A stretch of 44,673 bases of DNA from Stenomitos rutilans HA7619-LM2 (GTDB lineage Bacteria > Cyanobacteriota > Cyanobacteriia > Leptolyngbyales > Leptolyngbyaceae). The position numbers and the translations under genes are program-made. The stretch lies in contig JAHHIE010000054.1 in assembly GCA_019358945.1 (NCBI GenBank), forward strand, positions 1-44,673. The letters run 5' to 3'. Shown here one piece after another: positions 8,512 to 18,394 of this stretch. The notes under the pieces are model-generated. The model was given only the letters and a program-made list of their open reading frames with translations. It did not search any database and was not told the origin of the DNA. Each line of letters begins with the position of its first letter. Position 1 is the first letter of the stretch.

Positions 8512-8667
8512 ATGACGTGGCTTGTCCTGACGTTGGTTATGCTTCTCAGCCTAGCGTTAATCGGGTTGTTAGAGCTACCATTCTCCATACTCCATACTAT
8601 TAGTGTGCCGGGCTGGTTACCGCTGCTGGGAGCGATCGCACTTTTGTCGTGGTGCCTGGATGATTAA
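8512..8667 (+). CDS. Small 51-aa hydrophobic membrane protein
   Basis: An ATG-started frame 18 bases after the CDF stop codon, ending with TAA. The product starts MTWLVLTLVMLLSLALIGLL and ends LLSWCLDD. It has two hydrophobic stretches (about residues 3-20 and 35-48) separated by a short polar turn with Pro residues, so it would be a two-helix membrane protein. No family is recognised. Position and orientation suggest co-transcription with the transporter. A possible weak ribosome binding site (AGAAGAG) lies about 13 bases upstream. The alternative is a chance hydrophobic frame; the tight placement favours a gene. Confidence 0.5.
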   Translation: MTWLVLTLVMLLSLALIGLLELPFSILHTISVPGWLPLLGAIALLSWCLDD

Positions 8668-8815
8668 CGTCCTTGCTTGATGACGCTAGGTAGAAGCACC
8701 GCTTAAAATTGACGGTCGGCAAAAGTGCGATCGTCAGGCAATTCGTTTGAGTCAGCAGTGAATGTAAGAATAGATCAGGGCAAACTCATACAATGTGCAG
8801 GTTGACGATCATCCC

Positions 8816-8833
8816 CTGCTGCTTAAGCAGCAG
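8816..8833. promoter_or_regulatory. 18-bp perfect palindrome upstream of the hybrid kinase
   Basis: CTGCTGCTTAAGCAGCAG is fully self-complementary and lies 118 bases before the kinase start. A perfect palindrome of this length without a loop suggests an operator for a dimeric regulator, though it could also be chance. The rest of 8668-8951 shows no gene. Confidence 0.35.
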
Positions 8834-8951
8834 CACTTTGCTCCTAACGACCAGATAGGCGAGTCTATGGTTTCAGAATCGTTTATTCGCTTTGACGCTT
8901 TGTGCATAGATGGGTCAGAAATGAGCATTCCAGCCGACCAAGGGTTAAACC

Positions 8952-11900
8952 ATGAAGCCAGCGCAATCGGATAAGGACGCAAAAAGGTTAGAGGCTTTGT
9001 ACCAGTATCAAGTGCTGGGTACGGCACCTGAGGAAGCATTCGACGATTTGACCCAGTTGGCTGCTCAGATTTGCGGCACGCCAATGGCCTTAATGACATT
9101 AGTTGCAGGTGATCACCAATGGTTTAAGTCAAGCGTCGGGCTGGTCATTGAGGAAGCGGGTCTGCACGTCGGCTTCTGCCCACTTTGCGTCGATCGGCAG
9201 GATGTTCTGGTCATTGCCGATACAACCGCCGATGACCAATTTGCAGCCAATGTGGTCGTTACCGATGCCCCCTACGTGCGCTTCTACGTTGCGGCTCCTT
9301 TGATTACACCCGCTGGCTATGTGATCGGCACCATCTGCGTGATGGATCAGGTGCCGCGTGAGCCACAGCCACAGCAAATTGAAGCCCTGCGGCGGCTGAG
9401 TCGCCAGGTGGTAAGCCAGCTAGAGCTGCGGCTCAATCTCGGTGTGCTGACCATTGCAATGGCTGAACGGCAGCGGGTAGAAATTGCCTTGCAGTATAGC
9501 GAAGAACGCTTTCGGAGCGCGTTTCACTGCACCGCGATCGGGATGACGATCGTTGCGCTGGATGGGCGTTTTCTTCAAATCAATCAAGCTGTGTGTGGCA
9601 TTTTTGGCTATGACGAGGCAGAAATGCTGACGAAAACCTTTCAAGAGTTGACCCATCCCGATGATCTGGCGGCGAACTTGCAGTTTTATCAGCAGGCACG
9701 AGTCGGTACGATCGGCTCCTACCAGTTAGAGAAACGCTATATCCATCAATTAGGACACGTCGTCTGGGTGTTGCTGACCGTTTCGTTATTACGAGACGCG
9801 GAGGGCGAACCGCTGTATTTCGTCTCACAGCTTCAAGACATTACGCAGCGCAAGCTCACCGAACGGGCGTTGCGGCAAAGCGAAGGGCATTTTCGTGATC
9901 TGGTGCAGCATCTTCAGGCAGGCGTTGTGCTGCAAGGGCCACAGGCCGAAATCTTGATGGTCAACCCTGCCGCTCTGTCTATGCTGGGCCTGGACGAAGC
10001 CCAGCTATTGGGCATGACATCCTATGACCCTCACTGGCGGGTCATCCATGAAGATGGGTCACCCTTTCCAGGTGAGCAGCATCCCGTGTCGCAGGCGATC
10101 GCTACTCGCCAACTGGTGCATAACGTTGTCATGGGCGTTTACCGCCCAAAGTATGAAAACTGGATCTGGCTACTGGTCAACGCCGATCCGCACTTTAACC
10201 CCGACGGCAGCATTCAGCACATCCTTTGCACCTTTAGCGACATTAGCGATCGCAAACACATCGAAGAAACCCTACGTAAGACTGAGGCCCGCAATCAAGC
10301 ACTGTTAAACGCAATCCCTGATTTAATGCTGCGGGTTGATCGCGAAGGTGCTTATTTGGATGTCAAATTTGCGAAAGAATTTGATACTCTCTTACCGCCT
10401 GCGGATATCATTGGCAAGCGTGAAGCAGACGTACTGCCACCAGACGTTGCCTGTAAACGCCAGCATTGTCTCGCTGAAGCCCTACGCACGGGCGAACTGC
10501 AATTCTGTGAGTATCAGCTTGCGCTCAATGATGGTATCCACTACGAAGAGGCCCGCGTTGCGGTAAGCGGCGAAGATGAAGCTGTGATTATCGTGCGGGA
10601 TGTAACTCAGCGCAAATTAGTCGAGCAAGAGCTAGAAAGCCAGAATCACCGGGCCTACCTGCTAACTGCGATTACCCTACGCATTCGTCAATCGCTTAAT
10701 CTGGATGATATTGTCAGCACAACGGTAGCTGAAGTGCGCCAGTTTCTGCACGCCGATCGCGTCCTCATCTACCGCTTTGAACCCGATTGGTCAGGCACCA
10801 TTGTAGTAGAGTCTGTCGATGGACAATGGACGCCTGCCCTGGGAACCGCCATTCAGGATTCTTGCCTGATGGAGGGCGGCTGGCAAAAATACTATCGGGG
10901 CAGAACGCAGGCGATCGACGACATCGAACAGGCCAATCTCACGGACTGCCACCGTGCTCTATTGGCTCAATTTCAAGTGAGAGCAAACCTGGTCGTCCCG
11001 ATCATTCAAGGGAGGGGTGTCGCCGAAAAAGCACAGCTTTGGGGCTTGCTTATTGCTCATCAATGTACGGCACCGAGACAGTGGCGTTCCTTTGAAATCG
11101 ATTTTCTGACTCAACTGGCCGATCAAGTCAGCATTGCCCTAGCACAAGCACATCTACTAGTGCGCGCAACGCAACAGCGAGAGCAACTAGCAGAACGCAA
11201 CCTGGCGCTAGAGCAAGCCCGTCGAGAAGCCGAACAAGCGTCTCAGATGAAGAGTATCTTTTTGGCAACCGTCAGTCACGAAATTCGCACACCGATGAAT
11301 GGCGTGCTTGGCATGACTGAACTGTTGAAAGACACGAATCTGGATTTGGAACAGCGGGATTTTGTCGAAACCATTCAGACCAGCGGCGAAACCTTGCTGA
11401 ATTTGATTAATCAAATTCTAGATTTCTCCAAGCTAGAAGCGGGTGAAGTCGAGCTAGAAGTGCTCGATTTTGATCTCAATCTTTGCATTGAAGAAGTGGC
11501 AGACCTTCTGGCACCTGCCGCCCATGCCAAAAAGATCGAACTGGCTACCCTCGTCTACCGTAACCTGCCGACCCATCTGCGCGGAGATGTCCATCGACTA
11601 CGCCAAATTTTGACCAATTTGGTAGGCAATGCGATCAAGTTTACCAGCCGTGGCGAAGTTGTGGTACAAGCAGCGCTGCTTGCAGAAACAGCCACCACTG
11701 CCACCATTATGTTTTCGGTCACGGATACCGGCATTGGCATTCCTGCTGCTGGGCTAGACCGTCTGTTTAAGCCGTTTTCCCAAGTCGATGCGTCTACAAC
11801 CCGGCGGTATGGTGGCACAGGCTTAGGGCTAGCCATTTCACGGCAATTAGTTGAGCTGATGGGGGGTGAGATTGGTGCCGAAAGCACCGTTGGGCAAGGT

Positions 11901-13415
11901 TCGCGATTTTGGGCCACGTTAATCTTCGATCGTGCTTCCAATTTGCCTGCAACACCTAATCAGCCCGCGACGCCGCTGCCCAATCAACTCAGGCTGCTCG
12001 TGGTAGACGACAACGCCACCAATCGCAAAATTGTACGTTATCAAGTATCCTCCTGGGGGATGCAGATTGATGAAGCTGAAAATGGCAGAGTGGCACTTCA
12101 GGCTTTGCGGCATCGCGCTCAAGCAGGCGTTCCCTACGATTTAGCCATCTTAGATATGCAGATGCCGGAGATAGACGGCGAGATGTTGGGTGGTCAGATT
12201 AAAGCAGATCCGCTGTTGGCAAACACCAAACTAATCATGATGACCTCTCTCAACTATCGGGGCAGCAGTAAGCAGGCAGTAGCCTTGGGCTTTGCGGCCT
12301 ACCTGGTGAAACCAGTCAAGCAGTCGCGCTTAATGGATTGCATCATGGATACTCTGATGGACGATCCACGCTTCCGCTCCTTTACTCAGGGATTGTCTGA
12401 AGGCACACCATCGCCTCTGGCGATCGAAGCACCCTCTCTGAAATCAAGCGCGGGACATACCGCAGGGGCACCGACCACGATCGCACCTTTATCACTGTCA
12501 CCGCCTTTAAAACTTCTACTAGTGGAAGATAATATCGTGAATCAACGTGTGACGTTGAGCCAACTCAAAGTTTTGGGCTATACCGCTGATGTAGCCTCTA
12601 ATGGTGAAGCCGCCTTACAAATGATGCGCCAGACCCCCTATGACCTGGTTTTAATGGATTGCCAGATGCCTGGTCTTGATGGCTACACCACAACCCGCGA
12701 AGTACGACGATCGCATCCCCAACCGCAGCCTGTGATTATTGCGCTGACCGCTAACGCGATGAAAGAAGACCGTGAAAACTGTCTTGCAACTGGCATGAAT
12801 GACTATCTCAGCAAGCCGTTGCGTAAAGATGTGCTAGCAGCCAAATTGTCCCAATGGAGCCGGGTACTACTTGAGCAAAGGAGCAATCCATTGACCATGA
12901 ACAACCACATACCCCACTCGCTTACCACAGAGAAATTCTCTACCTCAGCCACGATCGCCTCAGAGCATTCTACCTTGACGACTGAGATGTGCCCCAGCCC
13001 AAATAGCCAGCAGACCGGAGACATTTTCCCCACAATGGTTGAATCGCCAAACACCAACATCGACTCCTGCACTAGTCGGTTTAATGAATTGATCGATTGG
13101 GAGCATCTGCATCAACTGTCAGATGGCAGTGAAGAGTTTGAGCTGGAATTATTACAGGTGTTTGTGGAAGATACTGGAACTCATTTGGGCACGCTTGAAA
13201 CAGCGATCGCTCAACGCCATTTCTATAACCTTGAGCAAGCAGCCCATCATGTAAAAGGAGCTAGTGCCAATGTGGGCTTGACTGCAATGGCTACAACCGC
13301 CGGACATCTTGAACAGCAAGCACGTCAGCAGCAGCTTCATAACGCAGAGGCACAGTTAGCTCAATTACAGCAAGTCCTGAATGACGTCCGGCTCTTTTTA
13401 GCGACAAAAAGGTAG
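8952..13415 (+). CDS. Hybrid sensor histidine kinase: GAF-PAS-PAS-PAS-GAF-HisKA-HATPase-REC-REC-Hpt
   Basis: A 1487-aa soluble kinase with no membrane segment. Domains by position: GAF (about 10-160, with FCPLCVDRQ and [13 protein letters not shown]), PAS (about 183-300), PAS (309-430), PAS (443-555), GAF (580-735, phytochrome-like sequence [14 protein letters not shown]) and a coiled-coil linker. HisKA follows with phospho-accepting His776 ([10 protein letters not shown]). The ATPase domain has N box [17 protein letters not shown] and [10 protein letters not shown] (about 878-990). REC1 has Asp1068 ([10 protein letters not shown]), REC2 has Asp1236 ([10 protein letters not shown]) and Hpt has His1432 ([11 protein letters not shown]). 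All relay residues are present, so a full His-Asp-His phosphorelay is encoded in one chain. The second GAF has no clear bilin-binding Cys in the expected place, so light sensing is not supported. The signal is unknown. The RsbW-like and PP2C genes downstream may be outputs. Confidence 0.93.
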   Translation: MKPAQSDKDAKRLEALYQYQVLGTAPEEAFDDLTQLAAQICGTPMALMTLVAGDHQWFKSSVGLVIEEAGLHVGFCPLCVDRQDVLVIADTTADDQFAANVVVTDAPYVRFYVAAPLITPAGYVIGTICVMDQVPREPQPQQIEALRRLSRQVVSQLELRLNLGVLTIAMAERQRVEIALQYSEERFRSAFHCTAIGMTIVALDGRFLQINQAVCGIFGYDEAEMLTKTFQELTHPDDLAANLQFYQQARVGTIGSYQLEKRYIHQLGHVVWVLLTVSLLRDAEGEPLYFVSQLQDITQRKLTERALRQSEGHFRDLVQHLQAGVVLQGPQAEILMVNPAALSMLGLDEAQLLGMTSYDPHWRVIHEDGSPFPGEQHPVSQAIATRQLVHNVVMGVYRPKYENWIWLLVNADPHFNPDGSIQHILCTFSDISDRKHIEETLRKTEARNQALLNAIPDLMLRVDREGAYLDVKFAKEFDTLLPPADIIGKREADVLPPDVACKRQHCLAEALRTGELQFCEYQLALNDGIHYEEARVAVSGEDEAVIIVRDVTQRKLVEQELESQNHRAYLLTAITLRIRQSLNLDDIVSTTVAEVRQFLHADRVLIYRFEPDWSGTIVVESVDGQWTPALGTAIQDSCLMEGGWQKYYRGRTQAIDDIEQANLTDCHRALLAQFQVRANLVVPIIQGRGVAEKAQLWGLLIAHQCTAPRQWRSFEIDFLTQLADQVSIALAQAHLLVRATQQREQLAERNLALEQARREAEQASQMKSIFLATVSHEIRTPMNGVLGMTELLKDTNLDLEQRDFVETIQTSGETLLNLINQILDFSKLEAGEVELEVLDFDLNLCIEEVADLLAPAAHAKKIELATLVYRNLPTHLRGDVHRLRQILTNLVGNAIKFTSRGEVVVQAALLAETATTATIMFSVTDTGIGIPAAGLDRLFKPFSQVDASTTRRYGGTGLGLAISRQLVELMGGEIGAESTVGQGSRFWATLIFDRASNLPATPNQPATPLPNQLRLLVVDDNATNRKIVRYQVSSWGMQIDEAENGRVALQALRHRAQAGVPYDLAILDMQMPEIDGEMLGGQIKADPLLANTKLIMMTSLNYRGSSKQAVALGFAAYLVKPVKQSRLMDCIMDTLMDDPRFRSFTQGLSEGTPSPLAIEAPSLKSSAGHTAGAPTTIAPLSLSPPLKLLLVEDNIVNQRVTLSQLKVLGYTADVASNGEAALQMMRQTPYDLVLMDCQMPGLDGYTTTREVRRSHPQPQPVIIALTANAMKEDRENCLATGMNDYLSKPLRKDVLAAKLSQWSRVLLEQRSNPLTMNNHIPHSLTTEKFSTSATIASEHSTLTTEMCPSPNSQQTGDIFPTMVESPNTNIDSCTSRFNELIDWEHLHQLSDGSEEFELELLQVFVEDTGTHLGTLETAIAQRHFYNLEQAAHHVKGASANVGLTAMATTAGHLEQQARQQQLHNAEAQLAQLQQVLNDVRLFLATKR

Positions 13416-13477
13416 GTTTGAGCGACGACAGGTAACTTCACCAGGTGCAAAAAGGCTATGAAAGAGGCATTGATCCG

Positions 13478-14017
13478 CTACCGTTTGCGCTTCCATGCAG
13501 GTAGCTCATCACCAGTGCTGTAGTGCTTGACAATCAACAAACAATTTCGATTCCCTGTTCGTGTATAAGTCAAGCCATCAGTTAGCTTTTGCATTAACTG
13601 AAGCCCACGCCCCCCTTCAGCATCACAATCAAACGAGGATGATAACTGCTCAAGCTGATGGGCCAAATTAAACGGAGCTCCGCAATCCCAAAGCCGAATT
13701 TCGATTCGTCCCGCAAAGATCATGACTTCGATATCAATTAAAAGCTCAACCGGAAGACCATTGTGGGCATGGCGGACTGCATTGGTAAACCCCTCTGCTA
13801 ACACAAGCTGACACTGCTGCCAGTCGCGATCGGGAAGGGGTGGTCCATTAAACTGGTCAAACCATAAGAGAACGTCAGCGAGTGCGTTCAGGTCTGTTTT
13901 GACTTGTAGAAAAGCTCTTTGAACTGCTGGCAAGGGTAAAGAATCCTCAATAGCGCTTAGGTCGGGCTTTAGCAAACACGTCACCGAGCGCCAAGAATGG
14001 GTTAGCGTCGTTTTCAT
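13478..14017 (-). CDS. RsbW-like ATP-binding regulator (HATPase_c_2, anti-sigma type)
   Basis: A 179-aa protein of the GHKL fold used by serine kinases/anti-sigma factors. Visible boxes are EGFTNAVRHAHN (N box), LWDCGAPFN (G1) and EGGRGLQLMQKLTDG (G2). In such systems the protein binds or phosphorylates an STAS-domain partner, and a PP2C phosphatase reverses this. I chose ATG at 14017 because the upstream extension to TTG at 14080 (21 residues) has no ribosome binding site. The start remains uncertain. It is convergent with the kinase gene and divergent from the receiver-phosphatase gene. No STAS antagonist or sigma factor is in the window, so the partner is unknown. Confidence 0.85.
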   Translation of the reverse strand: MKTTLTHSWRSVTCLLKPDLSAIEDSLPLPAVQRAFLQVKTDLNALADVLLWFDQFNGPPLPDRDWQQCQLVLAEGFTNAVRHAHNGLPVELLIDIEVMIFAGRIEIRLWDCGAPFNLAHQLEQLSSSFDCDAEGGRGLQLMQKLTDGLTYTRTGNRNCLLIVKHYSTGDELPAWKRKR

Positions 14018-14105
14018 TGCAGCAAAACACAGCTTTGCTAGCCCTATTTTAATGGTTTTGCTGCCTGCATTCTGGCTCAAACTGCCCTAATCAATGGTTC
14101 CCTTA

Positions 14106-14246
14106 GAGGATGTCTTAAAAGGTATGAATGCCTACCCGAACCGCCCCCCTGCTCCCCAAATTTGAGGGGTTCTGAGGTGGAAGTCCCCCAGAATTGGGGG
14201 ATTGAGGGGGCGAAGGCAGCGTCTCTGACACTTCTCAGACATCCTC
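14106..14246. mobile_element. 141-bp MITE-like element with TTA target duplication
   Basis: The ends are inverted repeats: GAGGATGTCTTAAAAG on the left and, on the other strand from the right, GAGGATGTCTGAGAAG (14 of 16 match). The flanks are TTA at 14103-14105 and TTA at 14247-14249, a 3-bp direct duplication. No coding capacity is present. The interior contains two further hairpins (CCCCAAATTTGAGGGG; TCCCCCA / TGGGGGA). Ends starting GAG with a 3-bp TNA duplication fit known features of the IS5/IS1031 group, so this may be mobilised by such a transposase; that part is inference. Confidence 0.65.
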
Positions 14247-14273
14247 TTAAAGCTTCAATGACGTCTCAACTCT

Positions 14274-15455
14274 ATGCCGCACGTTTTAATTATTGATGAT
14301 GACCCAACGATTCAGCTCATTTTAAAGAAAATATTGGCTGATCAGGGCTATGACGTAAGTGTGGCAAGCAATGGCTTAGAAGGCATTAAACAGGCACAAG
14401 CGCTTCGCCCCGCCCTCATTATTTGTGATTGGCTAATGCCACTAATGGACGGCTTGACTGTGTGCCGCAACCTTAAAACCGATCCCGATTTGTCTACTAC
14501 CTTCTTTATCTTGCTTACCTCTCGTGACGCGATCGAAGACCGGGTCTACGGCTTAGATAATGGTGCTGATGATCTCCTCACAAAGCCCTTTGAACTGAAC
14601 GAATTGAAAGCACGCGTGCGGGCAGGGTTACGGCTCCATCAGGCTAGCCAGGATTTAACCGCTCAGAAACGCCTGTTGGAGTCAGAATTTAGCGAAGCGG
14701 CAGAGTATGTGCGATCGCTCTTGCCTAAACCGTTAAGCGGCAGTGTGACGATCGATGCCCGCTTTATACCCTCTCAACATCTGGGCGGTGACTGTTTTGA
14801 CTATTACTGGCTTGATCCCGACTATTTGGTCATTTATTTATTAGATGTTTCAGGGCACGGTTTAGGGGCCGCATTGCCGTCAATTTCTATCTTGAATATG
14901 TTGCGATCGCAATCCATGTATGGCGTCAATTTCTATCAGCCAAGCCACGTCTTAGCAGCGCTCAATGAAGCGTTTCAAATGGACAACCAAAACGATAAAT
15001 ATTTTACGATCTGGTACGGCGTTTATAATCGCGCAAAACGGCAGTTGGTCTATTCAAGCGCAGGGCATCCACCCGCGATCTTACTGCATGAGCACAGCCA
15101 TCAAGGCATACAAGTGACGCAATTAAAAACAACGGGCATGCCCATTGGTATGTTGCCGGATACCCGCTTTACCGATCAACGCTGCGACATTGATTCATCG
15201 AGCATCTTGTATGTTTTTAGCGATGGCATCTATGAAATCTTTCAAGACGGAAATGATTTGTGGGGGTTTGATGCCTTTGTCACGCTATTAGTGAATGAGC
15301 AGGAGGCTATTGCCGATGCTGGGTTGGACCACATTTTAAACCACGTCAAGACGCTCAACACAAAAGCATCCCTGGATGATGACTTATCTCTACTGCGTAT
15401 TCGCTTCAATCCTGATGGTTGCCCTGATGTTCATGCTCAAGCCAACTCTGCCTGA
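14274..15455 (+). CDS. Receiver-SpoIIE/PP2C phosphatase (RsbU-like response regulator)
   Basis: A 393-aa protein. The receiver domain is residues 1-122, with acidic pocket IIDDDPT, phospho-accepting Asp52 (ICDWLMPLMDG), the switch Thr/Ser in LLTSRD and Lys in LTKPFE. A helical linker follows, then a SpoIIE-type PP2C domain (about 155-385) with metal ligands in GGDCFDYYWL, LLDVSGHGLGAALPS, FSDGIYE and DDDLSLLRI. It should remove phosphate from Ser/Thr of an STAS-type antagonist when its receiver is phosphorylated. The hybrid kinase encoded nearby is a plausible phosphodonor. The last 19 bases overlap the end of the convergent nuclease gene. Start ATG at 14274; ribosome binding site weak. Confidence 0.92.
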   Translation: MPHVLIIDDDPTIQLILKKILADQGYDVSVASNGLEGIKQAQALRPALIICDWLMPLMDGLTVCRNLKTDPDLSTTFFILLTSRDAIEDRVYGLDNGADDLLTKPFELNELKARVRAGLRLHQASQDLTAQKRLLESEFSEAAEYVRSLLPKPLSGSVTIDARFIPSQHLGGDCFDYYWLDPDYLVIYLLDVSGHGLGAALPSISILNMLRSQSMYGVNFYQPSHVLAALNEAFQMDNQNDKYFTIWYGVYNRAKRQLVYSSAGHPPAILLHEHSHQGIQVTQLKTTGMPIGMLPDTRFTDQRCDIDSSSILYVFSDGIYEIFQDGNDLWGFDAFVTLLVNEQEAIADAGLDHILNHVKTLNTKASLDDDLSLLRIRFNPDGCPDVHAQANSA

Positions 15456-16900
15456 TACGCATCTTGGAGGAAATTAACCAGCCAGTCTTTCGCGTGATAG
15501 GTGGCGCGACAGTCATCTTCGTTATAGGTGACGATGGCATCAAGGTAGGTGCGATCGCCCGTTGAAAGCCATTGAGCATACCAGTAAATGGATTGGGCAC
15601 CGTTAGCGCTGGGGTCACGCCAGTCAAAGCCTAACCAACGAGCGATCGGTTTGAGCGCATAGCTTTCGACGGGCAGTGTCACCATACGCGTAACCCGCTC
15701 GTGCAAATCGACGAAGCGGGTTAGAAGGGGTTGTACGCGATGGGCTGGTGTGCTGTAGAGTTTGGCGAGTCGCTCAACCGTTTGGACTTCAAAGGGACAG
15801 AAGTGAAAGATGGGAGCGGTAGGATACTGCCAAACCAGGTCGAGAAATTGGTGCCAGACGAGGACTTCATCTTCGGGTCGTTCGGCGAGCAGTGGGTAGA
15901 ATGTCTCGGTTTGAGAGGAGCGATCGACCACCAGCACGCCATGTAGATAGACCAGATTCAGCGCGGGTTCGGCTTCAATGTCGAAGTAGAGTTCTACTGG
16001 CGCAGTGGGCACTTCTTCTAACAGGCTTGTGTTCGTCTGGCTCTCAATGAAGAGCGCTCGATTGTGCAATGTCGATCGCGCCTGACGCACTAGCTTATAG
16101 GCCGTCTCGGCTCCAAAACCTGGCAGAGGGGCTAGTTGCGCGACGTTCGTTTCGGCCACAGCTTTTACAGTGGTCAGGTTAAGCGCCTGTAGCTGCTGAT
16201 AGCGAGTGGGGGTCACACCTGGTAAGAGTGAAAGGTGTTGCTCGCTTTTGGCGATCGCATAACAATGCCCAAACCAATGGCACAAACTACAGCGATTGCG
16301 AGCGATAAAGACTTCTGGCGAGTCGGGTTGAGATAGCACCTGAATGCATTCATCCAAAATCGCCTGCATTCGAGGTAGCATCTCCCACAGATCAACCGCA
16401 TAGGCTCCGCGTTCACGCAGCAGCAACCACGCTGTTTCTGACCAGGCACCCTGTACCTCTGCCAGCACCAGCATGTGGAAGGCTGTGATAATTTGATACT
16501 CCAACTTAGGGCGCTTGCCTAGCTTGATTTCTGTTGGCTCATACAGCCAATCCCCAAACACAGACTCGCCCGATCGCTTCACCAGCAGATCCGGATTGCT
16601 GACCAGCGTGACCCCATTAGGGCCTTCTGCCATCAGCACACCCTGATAAATGCGTTCTACGCCTTGTCGCATTAACCCTAAGGTGGCTTGTGCTCCAGCA
16701 TCCCAATCTCTTGAAGCGTAACGAGGTTGGTGAATGGCTTGCTCTGCTAAGAGCGATCGCTGGTTGCTCTGGCTATCTTGCATCAGCTTTAGCAAATAGT
16801 CACTGGGCGGATCTCGCTGGCTAAGATCGCCATGTAGATCTAAGAACGCCCGTCGGCTACAGCGCTGATAGTTTAGTAGCAGTTCAGCATTCAGTAACAT
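15437..16900 (-). CDS. TM0106-family RecB-like nuclease with C-terminal RNase H-like domain
   Basis: A 487-aa protein. The N-terminal half is a RecB/Cas4-like nuclease: Cys14 (YQRCSRRAF), a PD-(D/E)xK-like core with SNPDLLVKR and YEPTEIKLGKR, and a Cys trio in RNRCSLCHWFGHC (about residue 203-215). With Cys14 this suggests a four-Cys Fe-S cluster as in AddB/Cas4-like enzymes. A helix-hairpin-helix segment follows (LPGFGAETAYKLV). The C-terminal part (about 300-480) is an RNase H/DnaQ-like exonuclease fold with YFDIEAEP, HFCPFEVQTVERL and YNEDDCRATYHA. The substrate is unknown; a DNA repair or RNA-guided process is only guessed for this family. It overlaps the phosphatase tail by 19 bases. No CRISPR genes are nearby. 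Confidence 0.88.
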   Translation of the reverse strand: MLLNAELLLNYQRCSRRAFLDLHGDLSQRDPPSDYLLKLMQDSQSNQRSLLAEQAIHQPRYASRDWDAGAQATLGLMRQGVERIYQGVLMAEGPNGVTLVSNPDLLVKRSGESVFGDWLYEPTEIKLGKRPKLEYQIITAFHMLVLAEVQGAWSETAWLLLRERGAYAVDLWEMLPRMQAILDECIQVLSQPDSPEVFIARNRCSLCHWFGHCYAIAKSEQHLSLLPGVTPTRYQQLQALNLTTVKAVAETNVAQLAPLPGFGAETAYKLVRQARSTLHNRALFIESQTNTSLLEEVPTAPVELYFDIEAEPALNLVYLHGVLVVDRSSQTETFYPLLAERPEDEVLVWHQFLDLVWQYPTAPIFHFCPFEVQTVERLAKLYSTPAHRVQPLLTRFVDLHERVTRMVTLPVESYALKPIARWLGFDWRDPSANGAQSIYWYAQWLSTGDRTYLDAIVTYNEDDCRATYHAKDWLVNFLQDAYQAELA

Positions 16901-17176
16901 GCTTTCAAGCTAGCAGGGTTTGCTCAAAATGGTAGGGGCCAACGATGAATCATAAAAGCGCCATGCGATCGCAGAACAATGGCAACCTGGAATAAAGAAG
17001 CAATGGTTTCAGCATCGATCGCTCTCATCCTTGATCGCTCTATGTTAAAGGCTGGCTCGCTGTCTGTGTTTAATTAATAACAACTAACAACTTTCACGCT
17101 TACTCCTTGCGTGTCGCAATGGACTCCAAACACACCTGCTAGAATGCTAACGCTTTGTCTCTACCAGTACGTTACC
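16901..17176. other. Divergent spacer, promoters expected
   Basis: Lies between the nuclease (minus) and C-DES (plus). It contains a HIP1-like GCGATCGC and the AT-rich segment TTTAATTAATAACAACTAAC. No promoter or structure is clear enough to place. Confidence 0.3.
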
Positions 17177-18394
17177 ATGACAGGCATTTCTGCTTCCCAC
17201 GTTTTTCAGGCTCAAGCTTCTCTGACTGAAGATTCTCTGGTCAGTTATCGCGCGCAGTTTCCTGGTTTGGCGAACAAAGCGTACTTTAACTACGGTGGAC
17301 AGGGGCCAATGCCACAAAGCGCGCTAGATGCGATTCAACAGTCCTATGCCCAGATTCAGCAGTTAGGCCCCTTCTCAGGTCAAAGCTATGACTGGGTAGT
17401 GGAAGAGGCCGCACAAACGAGAACCACGATCGCCACTGAGCTTGGCACCACCGCCCCAACCATTACATTAACTGAGAACGTTTCCGCAGGCTGCAACATC
17501 GCCCTGTGGGGTATCGACTGGCGATCGGGTGATCACCTGCTGCTGTCTGACTGCGAACATCACAGCGTCCTTGCCTCAGTGCAGGAGTTACAGCGACGTT
17601 TTGGGATTGACGTTTCAACCTGTCCACTGCAAGCAACCTTAAATGAAGGCGATCCGGTGGCAGCGTTAACTCAATGCTTACAACCAAAGACCCGTCTGGT
17701 TGTCCTTAGCCACATTCTCTGGAACACAGGCCAATTGTTGCCCTTAAAGGATATGGTGACTGCTTGCCATAGCTACCCCAGCCAGCAGCCGATTCGGGTC
17801 TTAGTGGATGCGGCTCAGTCAGTCGGCATGCTCCCTCTTAACCTGGATGAGCTACAGGCAGATTTCTACGCCTTTACAGGGCATAAGTGGTGGTGCGGTC
17901 CCGAAGGATTGGGGGGGCTGTACGTTCGCCCAGAAGCACTAGACGAGTTGCACCCAACCTTTGCAGGTTGGCGGAGCATCACCACCGATCGCAGCGGTCA
18001 TCCTACAGGATGGAAAGCAGACGGGCAGCGCTATGAGATGGCAACCTCCGCCTACCCGCTTTATGCTGGATTGAGAACTGCGATCGCGGTACAACAGCAA
18101 TGGGGCACCGCACAAGAGCGCTATCAACGGCTCCAAGCCCTCAGCCAGCGACTTTGGCAACAGTTAACCGAGTTACCTGAGGTGATCTGTCTGCGATCGT
18201 CCCCACCAGAAACAGGGCTAGTCTCGTTTCAGCTACAGAGCAAGTCTCATCGGTCACTGGTGAATTACTTGGAAGAAAACGGCTTCATGATTCGCGTCAT
18301 CCTCGACCCGGATTGCGTTCGCGCTTGTCTGCATTACCTCACGTTAGAGTCAGAGGTTGATCAATTAGTGGAAGCTATGCGGCAGTTTGGGTAG
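17177..18394 (+). CDS. L-cysteine/cystine C-S lyase (C-DES), class V aminotransferase fold
   Basis: A 405-aa PLP enzyme. It resembles the Synechocystis C-DES protein, which cleaves cystine to pyruvate, ammonia and cysteine persulfide and can supply sulfur for Fe-S cluster assembly. Matching blocks are YFNYGGQGPMPQ at the N terminus, IALWGIDWRSGD, LSDCEHHSV, LVDAAQSVGMLPLNL, PLP lysine Lys237 in FTGHKWWCGPEGLGGLYV, and GWRSIT with EMATSAYPLYAGL near the active site. I chose ATG at 17177; the GTG at 17111 would add 22 residues unlike the family. True cysteine desulfurases carry a mobile catalytic Cys loop that I do not see here, which supports the lyase call. Confidence 0.88.
   Translation: MTGISASHVFQAQASLTEDSLVSYRAQFPGLANKAYFNYGGQGPMPQSALDAIQQSYAQIQQLGPFSGQSYDWVVEEAAQTRTTIATELGTTAPTITLTENVSAGCNIALWGIDWRSGDHLLLSDCEHHSVLASVQELQRRFGIDVSTCPLQATLNEGDPVAALTQCLQPKTRLVVLSHILWNTGQLLPLKDMVTACHSYPSQQPIRVLVDAAQSVGMLPLNLDELQADFYAFTGHKWWCGPEGLGGLYVRPEALDELHPTFAGWRSITTDRSGHPTGWKADGQRYEMATSAYPLYAGLRTAIAVQQQWGTAQERYQRLQALSQRLWQQLTELPEVICLRSSPPETGLVSFQLQSKSHRSLVNYLEENGFMIRVILDPDCVRACLHYLTLESEVDQLVEAMRQFG

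Noticed and set aside
10698-11155. Second GAF domain of the hybrid kinase as a bilin-binding photoreceptor
   Set aside because: The phytochrome-like sequence is present, but I could not find the Cys in the expected motif for chromophore attachment.
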